DNA of 64,000 bases from Streptomyces sp. NBC_00258. GTDB lineage: Bacteria; Actinomycetota; Actinomycetes; Streptomycetales; Streptomycetaceae. Location: assembly GCF_036182465.1 (NCBI RefSeq), contig NZ_CP108081.1, positions 3,348,001 to 3,412,000 of the forward strand, read 5' to 3'. The position numbers were made by a program, and so were the translations under genes. Numbering within the stretch: the stretch's first letter is position 1; each line of letters begins with the position of its first letter. The notes beneath the pieces are model-generated. The model ran no database searches. It was not told where the DNA came from and saw nothing but the letters and a program-made list of their open reading frames with translations. Of this stretch, positions 9,352-17,108 are shown piece after piece.

Positions 9352-12222
9352 ATGAGGGGAGCGGTGCGCGTGCGACGGGATTTCGAGGAGCCTGTCAGAC
9401 CCCGTTCCGAGCAGGTCGTCGGGCGGGACGAGGTGCTCAGACGAGCCCGTGAGCAGCTCTCCCGAGGGGGCAGCCTTCTCTTGCACGGTCCGCCCGGAAT
9501 AGGAAAGTCGACCGTCCTGCGGGCAATGGCTGCGGAATACGCCGAATCGACCCGGACTGTGTTGCGTTGTTCCGCGACCGAGTCCGAATCCCATCTCCCG
9601 TTCCTCGCCCTGGTCGATCTGCTCGGCCTGGTCGCCGACGAGGTCGCCGACGCGCTGCCCGCCCCGCAGCAGGCCGCGCTCGAAGCGGCGCTCACCGGCC
9701 GCGCCGAATCGTCCCTGCACCAGGACGGCCTCGCGCTGCGGCTCGCGGTGCTTTCGGTGCTGCGCGCGCTGGCGGCCAAGGGCCCCGTCCTCCTCGTCGC
9801 CGACGACCTGCAGTGGCTGGACGCGCCCAGCGCCGAGCTGCTCGGTTTCGCGGCCCGCCGCCTCGGTGGGATGCCGGTGCGGATGCTCGGCGCGGTGCGT
9901 ACCGGCACCGAACCGAAGGAACAAGAACACGACCCGTATCTACGCGCGTATCCGCCGGAGGCGCTGGCCCTGCGGCTGACCCCGCTGTCCCGGCCGCAGG
10001 TGTCCGAGCTGCTGGTCGCCCGCGGTTACACCGGTCTGGGCCGCTCGACGCTGCGGGACATCCACCACACCAGCGGCGGCAACCCGCTGTTCGCCCTGGA
10101 GCTCGCCCGCGCCCTGGCCGAGAGCCCGACGCCGCCGCGCCCCGGCGAGCCGCTGCCGGTGCCGACCTCGCTGCGTGCCCTCGTCCTCAGCCGCCTGGAA
10201 CTGCTGTCCACCGAGGCCCGGCAGACCCTGCTGGTCGCGAGCGCGGGAGCCCGCCCCACGCAGACCCTGCTGGGGTCCGCCGGCCGTACGAACGCGGAGG
10301 CGGAGATCGCGCTCGCGGCCTCGCTCGGCCTGGTGGCGGCCCAGGGTCCCGACGGCCAGGGCCCGGACGGGCAGGAGGGCGCGGTCCGTTTCGCGCACCC
10401 GCTCGTCTCGGCCGCGCTGTACGCACAGGCGACGCCCCAGGAGCGGCGGGCCGCCCACGCGGCGCTGTCCACGGTGGCCTCCGACCCGATCGAGCGGGCC
10501 CGCCATCTCGCGCTGGCCACCACCGGCACCGACGAGCAGGTCGCCGCGCGGCTCTCCGAGGCGGCGGCGCTCGCCCGGGACCGTGGCGCCCCCTCGGTCG
10601 CGGCCCAGCTCGGGCTGCTCGCCGCCCGGCACACCCCGCCGGACGGCGGGCCCGGCGCGGACGAACGGCGCTTGAAGTCCGCCGAGGACGCGCTGACCTC
10701 GGGCGAGATCGACCTCGCCCGGGAGGTGGCCCGAGACGTGCTGGACCGGGCGACCGATCCGGCGGTCCGGGTACGGGCCTGGATGGTGGTGATCGACTCG
10801 GCGGGGCAGGCGATGGCCGACGTCGAGGCCGTGTTCCCGCAGGCCCTCGCGGACGCGGGCGAGGATCCGCGGCTGCTCGCCCTGGTCCGCTACCAACTGG
10901 CGTGGCGGGCGCTGCTCGTGGAGGGCGAGATGGCCAAGGGCCGCGAGGAGGCCGCACACGCGGCCCGGCTCGCCGCCATCGCCGGTGACCGGAGCACCGA
11001 GCTGATGGCCCTGTCCTTCCAGGCCCAGATGGAGACCCTGATGGGTCACCCGGCGGCCCCGGCGACCCTGGAGAAGGCCCTCGCGGAACCGCAGGACCTG
11101 CGGGTGGCGTGCGACCACAACGGCGCGGGGGCCACCCGGTTCCGCTGGCAGATCATGAGCGACCAGCTCACCGACGCCCGTACGACGATCACCCGGCTCC
11201 TCGGCGAGGTGCGGCGGCGCGGCATGGTGGAGAGCGAGGTGCACTTCCTGCGCGGACTCGCCGAGACCGAACTGCGCTCCGGACACTGCGCCCGCGCCCT
11301 CGACCTCGCCCACGAGAGCCTGCGGCTCGCCCGGGACACCGGCATCGGCGAGGCCGCGGGCAACATGTTCACCTCGCTCGCCGAGGCCGCGGGCGGGGAC
11401 GTGCACCGGGCGCTCGTGCTGGCCGGCGACGCGGTGCGCCGTGCCGAGGACGACGGCGACCTGATCTACCTCTCGCGTGCACTGGGCGCGCTCGGGCATG
11501 CCCAGCTCGTGGCCGGTGACGCCGCCGGGACGGTCCAATCGCTGCGCAGGGCACGGGAGTTGGAGCAGGGGCTCGGCATCTTCGACCCCGCGCGGGGCCG
11601 CTGGCACGGCGACCTCGCCGAAGCGCTCGTCCTGGTCGGCGAACCGGCGGAGGCGCAGGACGTCATCACCGCCACACGCGAGCACGCGGTACGGCTCCGG
11701 CGGGCGAGCGTCCTCGCCGTACTGGACCGGGCCGAGGCCCTGGTGAAAGCCGCGGCCGGTCAGTACGAGGCGGCCGCACAGCAGTTGACCTCGGCACAGG
11801 ACCGACTGGCGCAGCTCGGCTACGGGCTGGAGGAGGCCCGGGCCGCCCTCGCGCTGGCCCGGCTGCGGGCGGAGCAGTCGGGGCGCGGCTCGTACGACGA
11901 GGCTGCACGGCTGTTCCGACGCTGCAAGGCGGTGCCCTGGCTTCGGCAGTTGGAGGCGGCCTCCGTGACCGCCCCCGCTCCCGCCGGCCCTGCCGCGATG
12001 GCTCCCGAGTCCCTCCTGCCGCACCTCGACCGACTGGCCTCCACGGAACGCCAGGTCGCGGGGCTCGTCCTGGAGGGCGCCACGAATCGCGAGATCGCCG
12101 CCCGCCTGTTCATCAGCGTGAAAACGGTCGAGGCGACGCTCACACGGGTGTACCGAAAACTGGGGATCCGGTCCCGGGTCGACATCGTGAGGCTGGCCGC
12201 GGGGCAGCGGCGGGGGGACTGA
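9352..12222 (+). CDS. LAL-type LuxR regulator with AAA ATPase domain
   Basis: This 956-residue protein has the layout of the LAL (large ATP-binding LuxR, MalT-like) family. An N-terminal ATPase carries Walker A GPPGIGKST at residues 46-54 and Walker B LLVADDLQWLD near 146. A long alpha-helical TPR-like middle runs to about 880. The C-terminal LuxR helix-turn-helix reads LASTERQVAGLVLEGATNREIAARL and SVKTVEATLTRVYRKLG. Such proteins are ATP-dependent activators, often of secondary metabolism or sugar genes. AGGGGAG at 9355-9361 favours a GTG start at 9370 over the ATG given here. No target gene is obvious; the trypsin gene is the next downstream. Confidence 0.9.
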   Translation: MRGAVRVRRDFEEPVRPRSEQVVGRDEVLRRAREQLSRGGSLLLHGPPGIGKSTVLRAMAAEYAESTRTVLRCSATESESHLPFLALVDLLGLVADEVADALPAPQQAALEAALTGRAESSLHQDGLALRLAVLSVLRALAAKGPVLLVADDLQWLDAPSAELLGFAARRLGGMPVRMLGAVRTGTEPKEQEHDPYLRAYPPEALALRLTPLSRPQVSELLVARGYTGLGRSTLRDIHHTSGGNPLFALELARALAESPTPPRPGEPLPVPTSLRALVLSRLELLSTEARQTLLVASAGARPTQTLLGSAGRTNAEAEIALAASLGLVAAQGPDGQGPDGQEGAVRFAHPLVSAALYAQATPQERRAAHAALSTVASDPIERARHLALATTGTDEQVAARLSEAAALARDRGAPSVAAQLGLLAARHTPPDGGPGADERRLKSAEDALTSGEIDLAREVARDVLDRATDPAVRVRAWMVVIDSAGQAMADVEAVFPQALADAGEDPRLLALVRYQLAWRALLVEGEMAKGREEAAHAARLAAIAGDRSTELMALSFQAQMETLMGHPAAPATLEKALAEPQDLRVACDHNGAGATRFRWQIMSDQLTDARTTITRLLGEVRRRGMVESEVHFLRGLAETELRSGHCARALDLAHESLRLARDTGIGEAAGNMFTSLAEAAGGDVHRALVLAGDAVRRAEDDGDLIYLSRALGALGHAQLVAGDAAGTVQSLRRARELEQGLGIFDPARGRWHGDLAEALVLVGEPAEAQDVITATREHAVRLRRASVLAVLDRAEALVKAAAGQYEAAAQQLTSAQDRLAQLGYGLEEARAALALARLRAEQSGRGSYDEAARLFRRCKAVPWLRQLEAASVTAPAPAGPAAMAPESLLPHLDRLASTERQVAGLVLEGATNREIAARLFISVKTVEATLTRVYRKLGIRSRVDIVRLAAGQRRGD

Positions 12223-12289
12223 ACTCGCTGTACATGTGCGGGGGTTGAGGCCGGTGGGCTGAGCCGGGTACGGGTGGCCGTCGGGATGT

Positions 12290-12349
12290 GGGCGGTCGCT
12301 GGGAAGCTGTGCCCGGCGGGTGCGGGCGGCCGCTGGGAAGTGGTGCCCG
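12290..12349 (+). repeat. imperfect 34-bp tandem repeat in a 499-bp gap
   Basis: GGGCGGTCGCTGGGAAGCTG at 12290 recurs with two or three changes at 12324, both followed by TGCCCG. It lies in the noncoding stretch 12223-12721 between the LAL gene and the trypsin gene. Besides the trypsin promoter I see no gene in this gap. Confidence 0.45.
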
Positions 12350-12581
12350 CCCGGCTCCGGACGCCTGCCGTCAGGTACTCGCCCGGGCGGGCAGACCGTC
12401 GGCGGGAGGCCGAAGCCGGCAGATGCCCGCCGGTGGACGAAAGCCGGGAGACGCTCGCCGGACGTGCGGGCGGCGGACGGGGCGCGGGCGCCCTCCCGTC
12501 GCGCCGCGTCGGCGCACCCGTGCCCCGCCAACTGCCCTCGGCCCTCGGCCCTCGGCCCGGAGGGACAGGCCAGGTCGTGAC

Positions 12582-12652
12582 CGAGGGTTTTCCCTCGTCA
12601 ACTCCCGCAGGGAGTTCCCTCATTGGGGAGAGAGCAGGTCCGCTTCTAGCGT
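12582..12652 (+). promoter_or_regulatory. promoter and operator-like region of the trypsin gene
   Basis: A candidate -35 (TTGGGG, 12623-12628) and -10 (TAGCGT, 12647-12652) are 18 nt apart. Just upstream is a 7-bp inverted repeat with 3-nt spacer, AACTCCC at 12600-12606 and GGGAGTT at 12610-12616. Before it lies a hairpin CGAGGG-TTTT-CCCTCG (12582-12597). The repeat touches the -35, as an operator or activator site would. Confidence 0.45.
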
Positions 12653-12721
12653 GGGACCCGCCCCGCAGGCTGTCGCTCCACCCCCACAGTGCACCCCCCA
12701 CCGGCACTCCTGAGGAGAACC

Positions 12722-13513
12722 ATGTTCGGGCTCACTCTTGCCAAGAAGGCCGCCGCCGTCACCGCCGCGGTCGCCGCCGCCGCGACGACCTGTCTGCTCG
12801 GTGCGACCACCGCGAGCGCCGCTCCCCAGCCCATCGTCGGCGGCTCGACCACCACGGCGGCCGCGTACCCGTACGTCATGCAGATCACCGACTCCTCGCA
12901 GAACCAGTTCTGCGGCGGCACCCTGGTGTCGGCGACCAAGGTCGTCACCGCCGCCCACTGCATGGTCGACGAGACCACGAGCAGCGTCAGAGTCGTCGGC
13001 GGACGCACCTACCGCAACGGCACCAACGGCACGGTCAGCCGGGTCAGCAAGATATGGATCCACCCGAGCTACGTGGACGCCGAGCAGGGTGACGACGTCG
13101 CCGTCCTGACCCTGTCGACCTCGATGCCGTACACGCCCATCAGCTACGTCTCCTCCTCCGAGACCAGTGTGTACGCGGCCGGCGCCACCGCCCGCATCCT
13201 CGGCTGGGGCACCACCAGCTCGGGCGGCTCCTCCTCCAACCAACTGCGCACCGCCACGGTCCCGACCGTCTCGAACGCCACCTGCTCCTCGGCGTACGGC
13301 TCGTCCTACATCTCCTCCGACATGGTCTGCGCCGGCTACACCTCCGGCGGCGTGGACACCTGCCAGGGCGACAGCGGCGGCCCGCTCGTCATCGGCGGCA
13401 AGCTCGCCGGCATCACCTCGTGGGGCTACGGCTGCGCGGACGCCTCCTACCCCGGCGTCTACAGCCGCCTGACCACCTTCTCCAGCCTGGTGACGACGCA
13501 GGTCAACTCCTAG
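12722..13513 (+). CDS. secreted trypsin-like serine protease
   Basis: The 263-residue precursor starts at ATG 12722 with GAGGAGAA 3-10 nt before it. It has a Sec-type signal peptide: KK at 8-9, an Ala/Val-rich core, and probable cleavage after TASA at residue 33. A four-residue propeptide (APQP) precedes the mature end IVGG at 38, so activation probably needs further cleavage. The chymotrypsin-family triad is His79 (TAAHC), Asp125 (GDDVAVL) and Ser218 (GDSGGP). Asp212, six residues before the serine, places an acid in the S1 pocket, so cleavage after Arg/Lys is expected, as in S. griseus trypsin. Six cysteines allow three disulfides. It is monocistronic with a strong terminator. Confidence 0.95.
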   Translation: MFGLTLAKKAAAVTAAVAAAATTCLLGATTASAAPQPIVGGSTTTAAAYPYVMQITDSSQNQFCGGTLVSATKVVTAAHCMVDETTSSVRVVGGRTYRNGTNGTVSRVSKIWIHPSYVDAEQGDDVAVLTLSTSMPYTPISYVSSSETSVYAAGATARILGWGTTSSGGSSSNQLRTATVPTVSNATCSSAYGSSYISSDMVCAGYTSGGVDTCQGDSGGPLVIGGKLAGITSWGYGCADASYPGVYSRLTTFSSLVTTQVNS

Positions 13514-13566
13514 CACTCACGTAGTGCCGTCCCGATGACTTCCTGAGCGCGACTCAGGTTGAGCCA

Positions 13567-13610
13567 GGGGGCGTTGCGGGCCTCCACGAGCGGCCCGCAA
13601 CGCCCCCTTT
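13567..13610 (+). terminator. intrinsic terminator of the trypsin gene
   Basis: A perfect 16-bp stem (GGGGGCGTTGCGGGCC at 13567-13582, complement at 13592-13607) with a 9-nt loop is followed by TTT. It begins 53 bp after the trypsin stop codon. It is one of the clearest terminators in the window. Confidence 0.85.
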
Positions 13611-13713
13611 CCATGTGCCCGGACCGGTCCGGGGTGCGTTGTCGGTGGCGCCTGTTTCAATGGGTTCCGGTGCGGGTGACGGCGTGGTGACAGGTGAGGT
13701 GGGGGTGACGGGC

Positions 13714-14361
13714 ATGGTGTCGACGGATCGGTTCCTGGCCTTCGCGGCGATGTCGCTGCTGGTGGTCATGATCCCGGGGCCGAGCGTGCTGTTCGTGATC
13801 GGCAGGGCGCTCGCCCACGGCCGGCGCACGGCGGTGGCGACGGCGCTCGGGAATGTCCTCGGCTCGTATCTGCTGGTCGTGGCGGTCGCCGTGGGCATCG
13901 GCTCGATGGTGGAGCGGTCGGTCACCGTCTACATGGCGGTGAAGCTGGCGGGGGCCGCCTATCTGGTCTTCCTCGGCGTCCAGGCGTTCCGGCACCGCAA
14001 GGAGATGCGGGCGTCGGACATCACGGAGCGCGCCGACGCACCCGCCCGCGGCGATCTGCGGACGGTCCTGGACGGCGCCCTCGTCGGTGTCACCAACCCG
14101 AAGGGCATCGTCTTCTTCGCCGCTGTGCTCCCGCAGTTCGTCGACCATTCGGCCGGTCAAGTGCCCTTGCAGATGCTGGTGTTGGGCCTGATCCCGATAA
14201 CCATCGGCCTGGTCACGGACACCTTGTGGGGCCTGACCGCGGCCACGGCCCGCAACTGGTTCGCCCGCTCGGACCGCCGGCTGTCGATGATCGGCGGCGC
14301 GGGCGGCCTCACGATGGTCGGCCTCGGGGTGACGGTCGCGACCACGGGCCGCGCGGACTGA
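13714..14361 (+). CDS. LysE/RhtB-family amino-acid exporter
   Basis: The 215-residue membrane protein from ATG 13714 has six predicted hydrophobic segments. It contains the family signature near the N-terminus (MIPGPSVLFVIGRALAHGRR) and the repeat-like NPKGIVFFAAVLPQFV in the middle. RhtB/LysE proteins export amino acids or their derivatives using the proton gradient. Several in-frame GTG codons lie upstream; the ATG is chosen because the protein then begins just before the first membrane span, with GAGGTGGGG upstream. The substrate cannot be assigned. It lies between the trypsin terminator and an oppositely oriented gene. Confidence 0.88.
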   Translation: MVSTDRFLAFAAMSLLVVMIPGPSVLFVIGRALAHGRRTAVATALGNVLGSYLLVVAVAVGIGSMVERSVTVYMAVKLAGAAYLVFLGVQAFRHRKEMRASDITERADAPARGDLRTVLDGALVGVTNPKGIVFFAAVLPQFVDHSAGQVPLQMLVLGLIPITIGLVTDTLWGLTAATARNWFARSDRRLSMIGGAGGLTMVGLGVTVATTGRAD

Positions 14362-14399
14362 CCCCCGAGCGCTCCCTCCCACCCCGGCCGCGCTCTCTC

Positions 14400-14474
14400 C
14401 CGCACCGGTCGCACCCCGTCCGTATCCGCACCGGTCGCGTTACAGCCCGTCTCCGCACCGGTCGCGTCCCGTCT
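14400..14474. repeat. three-copy tandem repeat between convergent genes
   Basis: CCGCACCGGTCGC occurs at 14400, 14426 and 14453, with related spacers containing CCCGTC. The period is 26-27 bp. It fills the gap between the LysE gene and the oppositely oriented gene ending at 14481. No terminator-like hairpin is visible there. Confidence 0.5.
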
Positions 14475-14480
14475 CCGCGG

Positions 14481-15599
14481 TCAGCCCCGTACGACGGTCC
14501 CGAACCGGATGTCGTACGAGGACGCCGTGCTCAGCACCGACAGCATCCGCGTCGCTTCCTCGGCCACCTCGTCCCGCTGCCGCCGGCTGAGTGTGCCGAA
14601 GGGCTCGATGGTGATCACGGCCTCGTCGGGGGACTCCTCCAGCCGCCACACGCCCTCCAGGAACCCGTCGACGAGGAGCGTGCAGTAGGCCTGGTTGCCC
14701 TGCCAGGAGCGGCCCTTGTAGTCGGCGGACACCACCCGGGAGCGGTCGGCGTGCGAGAGGAGCAGATTGTCGAACTCGGGCAGCAGCCGAGGCGGGGCCG
14801 GTGTGTCCGCGTCCGGGCGGGGGGCGTCCGGCAGGTCGAAGAGCTCGACGCCGTGCTCGTCGCGGAAGGTGACCAGTTGCGGCCGCAGCCGTTCGAAGAC
14901 CTCGCGCAGCCGGGTCAGACCGGCCCAGGTCTGCATGTCCTTGACGGATGCGGGGCCGAAGGCGGCGAGATAGCGCAGGACGGTGGCGTCGGGGGCGGGC
15001 GCGGGCTCCGCGGGCCGGCCGAGCCAGTGCTCGGCGGTGGTGAGCGCGACCTGTCCGCTGCGGCCCCACATGCCGCGCGGGGTGACCTGGACGAGGGGCA
15101 GCCGGCAGCGGGCCGCGATGGCGAGGGCCAGCGGGTCGGCGTCCGGCCATTCGACGAGCAGTGCCTCGCGCAACTGCTTCAGGGTGCGCGGCTCGGCCTC
15201 GACGAGTTCCCGGCTGATCGCGGTGAGCCGGTCGAGATCCACGCCGACCAGCCCGTGGCGGAAGCCGTACAGCTCCCGCTCCCGTGCGGCCTGCACGAGC
15301 GGCCGCAGCGTGAGGCAGTCGTCGGCTGTGTGGGTGTGGATGGTGGAGCGCATGGTCACGATGCGCACGACCTCGCGCGCCTCCATGGCGGCCGAGAGCT
15401 CCTCGGGCGCGAATCCCTCCAGACGGGCGGCGAGGGCGTAGTACGGGGGCTTCACGTTCTGCGCCTGGAGGCCGACGAGGTGTTCGACGGCATCCGTCGC
15501 GGACAGGGTGGCCCGGCGCAGGAGCAGCTGCCGGTCGAGCGTCGCGCGGTTCAGCTCACGGACGCTGAGCACGGGGGCGGTCGAGGTCGTCTTCGTCAT
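14481..15599 (-). CDS. winged-helix (HTH_42) protein, AlkZ-like DNA glycosylase candidate
   Basis: The 372-residue protein belongs to the winged-helix DNA-binding family that includes Streptomyces AlkZ and E. coli YcaQ, glycosylases that remove bulky alkylated bases and open interstrand crosslinks. The key catalytic Q-x-Q motif is visible as GLQAQ, with Q45 and Q47, close to the AlkZ positions. MRSTIHTHTADD and the C-terminal LLVDGFLEGVW are also typical. The ATG at 15599 is preceded by a -10-like TAGCGT 8-13 nt upstream, so the mRNA may be leaderless or nearly so. It is divergent from corA, with a perfect palindrome between them. No toxin cluster is near, so a housekeeping repair role is more likely than self-resistance. 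Confidence 0.75.
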   Translation of the reverse strand: MTKTTSTAPVLSVRELNRATLDRQLLLRRATLSATDAVEHLVGLQAQNVKPPYYALAARLEGFAPEELSAAMEAREVVRIVTMRSTIHTHTADDCLTLRPLVQAARERELYGFRHGLVGVDLDRLTAISRELVEAEPRTLKQLREALLVEWPDADPLALAIAARCRLPLVQVTPRGMWGRSGQVALTTAEHWLGRPAEPAPAPDATVLRYLAAFGPASVKDMQTWAGLTRLREVFERLRPQLVTFRDEHGVELFDLPDAPRPDADTPAPPRLLPEFDNLLLSHADRSRVVSADYKGRSWQGNQAYCTLLVDGFLEGVWRLEESPDEAVITIEPFGTLSRRQRDEVAEEATRMLSVLSTASSYDIRFGTVVRG

Positions 15600-15619
15600 G
15601 CTCCGCACGCTATCGGGAC

Positions 15620-15642
15620 TTGCGGACAAGTTCTGTCCGCAA
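15620..15642. promoter_or_regulatory. perfect 9+9 palindrome upstream of the AlkZ-like gene
   Basis: TTGCGGACA (15620-15628) and TGTCCGCAA (15634-15642) form a perfect inverted repeat with a 5-nt spacer. It begins 21 bp upstream of the AlkZ-like start and 136 bp before corA. The 23-bp width is typical of dimeric repressor sites (TetR, GntR or MarR). No regulator gene is adjacent. It differs from known actinobacterial LexA boxes. Confidence 0.55.
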
Positions 15643-15777
15643 CCCTTGCCGATCCCCTACCCCGCGCCCCCGCTCACGCCATTTGACCCGTATATCCTGC
15701 TCGGTGATCGCCGAGACGGACGTTCGACACGTTCGAAGGACGCGACCCGTCGAGACACCAACAGGGAGGCCGCCGCG

Positions 15778-16947
15778 ATGTCGGACCGCCGAGCCCGCCG
15801 CCCCGTGCCGCCTTCGGGGGGCGGCCGAAAGCCGGTGTGGCGGCGCGCCGTGCCCGAGGCGACGCCACCGCCGGCGGATCCGCCGGCGCCACGTCCGGCC
15901 CCCGCCGAGCCGGCTCCCGCGGAGTCCGGCAGCGTCGTACAGGCGGCGCTCTACCGCGACGGGACGCGGGTCGCGAACCCCGCCACCCTCGCGGACACGT
16001 TCCGTGAGCTGCGCGAGCAGCCGGACGGCATGGCGTGGATCGGCCTGGCCCGTCCGACGGAGGAGGAAATCCTTTCCCTGGCGGCCGAGTTCGACCTCCA
16101 CCCGCTCGCGGTCGAGGACGCGATGGAGGCCCATCAGCGGCCGAAGCTGGAGCGCTACGGCGAGACGCTCTTCGTCGTGCTGCGCGCCGCCCGGTACCTC
16201 GACGCGTCGGAGGAGGTCGACTTCGGTGAGCTGCACGTCTTCATCGGCCCCGACTTCCTGATCACGGTCCGGCACGGCGCCGCCCCCGACCTCTCCGCCG
16301 TGCGCCGCCGCATGGAGGAGACACCGGAGCTGCTGAAACTCGGCCCGGAGGCGGTTCTGTACGCGATCCTCGACGCCGTCGTGGACGGTTACGCCCCGGT
16401 CGTCTCCGGTGTCCAGAACGACATCGACGAGATCGAGACCGAGGTCTTCGGCGGCGACCCCTGGGTGTCCCGGCGCATCTACGAACTCTCCCGCGAGATG
16501 GTGGAGTTCCAGCGCGCCACCCGCCCCCTGGTCGGCATGCTGCACGGCCTGATGGCCGGCTTCGCCAAGTACGGCACCGACGAGGAGCTCCAGCGCTACC
16601 TCCGCGACGTCGCCGACCACGTCACCCACACCAGCGAACGCGTGGACGGCTTCCGCCAGGCCCTCACGGACATCCTCACCGTGAACGCGACCCTGGTCAC
16701 CCAGCAGCAGAACGCGGAGATGCGAGCCCTGGCCGAGGCGGGCTTCGAACAGAACGAGGAGATCAAGAAGATCTCGTCCTGGGCCGCCATCCTCTTCGCC
16801 CCCACGCTCGTCGGGACGATCTACGGCATGAACTTCGACGACATGCCGGAACTGGGCTGGACCTTCGGATACCCCTTCGCGATCGGCCTGATGGCCGTGG
16901 TGTGCGTGAGCCTGTACTTCATCTTCAAGCGCCGGGACTGGCTCTAG
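15778..16947 (+). CDS. corA: CorA-family magnesium/cobalt transporter
   Basis: The protein has 389 residues from ATG 15778, with GGGAGG 8 nt upstream. A Pro/Ala-rich N-terminal tail of about 60 residues leads into the cytoplasmic funnel domain (SLAAEFDLHPLAVEDAMEAHQRPKLERYG). The end has two membrane helices, AAILFAPTLVGTIYGMNF and FAIGLMAVVCVSLYFIF, with the selectivity motif GMN at residues 350-352 and a basic C-terminus KRRDWL. CorA works as a pentamer in the inner membrane for Mg2+ uptake. Upstream in-frame codons are rejected because they lack the family sequence. Confidence 0.93.
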   Translation: MSDRRARRPVPPSGGGRKPVWRRAVPEATPPPADPPAPRPAPAEPAPAESGSVVQAALYRDGTRVANPATLADTFRELREQPDGMAWIGLARPTEEEILSLAAEFDLHPLAVEDAMEAHQRPKLERYGETLFVVLRAARYLDASEEVDFGELHVFIGPDFLITVRHGAAPDLSAVRRRMEETPELLKLGPEAVLYAILDAVVDGYAPVVSGVQNDIDEIETEVFGGDPWVSRRIYELSREMVEFQRATRPLVGMLHGLMAGFAKYGTDEELQRYLRDVADHVTHTSERVDGFRQALTDILTVNATLVTQQQNAEMRALAEAGFEQNEEIKKISSWAAILFAPTLVGTIYGMNFDDMPELGWTFGYPFAIGLMAVVCVSLYFIFKRRDWL

Positions 16948-17096
16948 GGACCGGCCGGACTCGCCGCACAGTGACGCGGTGTGCCCTCGTACGTGCCGCC
17001 GTGGCCCGTAGTACGAACCCCGTCCACGGATCAAGAGGACCCCTGCGAGGTCAAGGTCACAGCGGGTCCCTCTGCTGCTCACCTGTGGATCTGACC

Positions 17097-17102
17097 TAGC
17101 AT
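17097..17102 (+). promoter_or_regulatory. -10-like element suggesting a leaderless mutA transcript
   Basis: TAGCAT (TAnnnT form) ends 6 nt before the mutA ATG at 17109, so transcription would start at or next to the start codon. No purine-rich ribosome site is present in between. Actinobacteria commonly use such leaderless mRNAs. No clear -35 is seen. Confidence 0.4.
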
Positions 17103-17108
17103 CCGAGC

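Noticed and set aside
9940..12531. Reading frame of over 800 codons opposite the LAL gene
   Set aside because: It mirrors the LAL codons on the other strand and has no recognisable domain.
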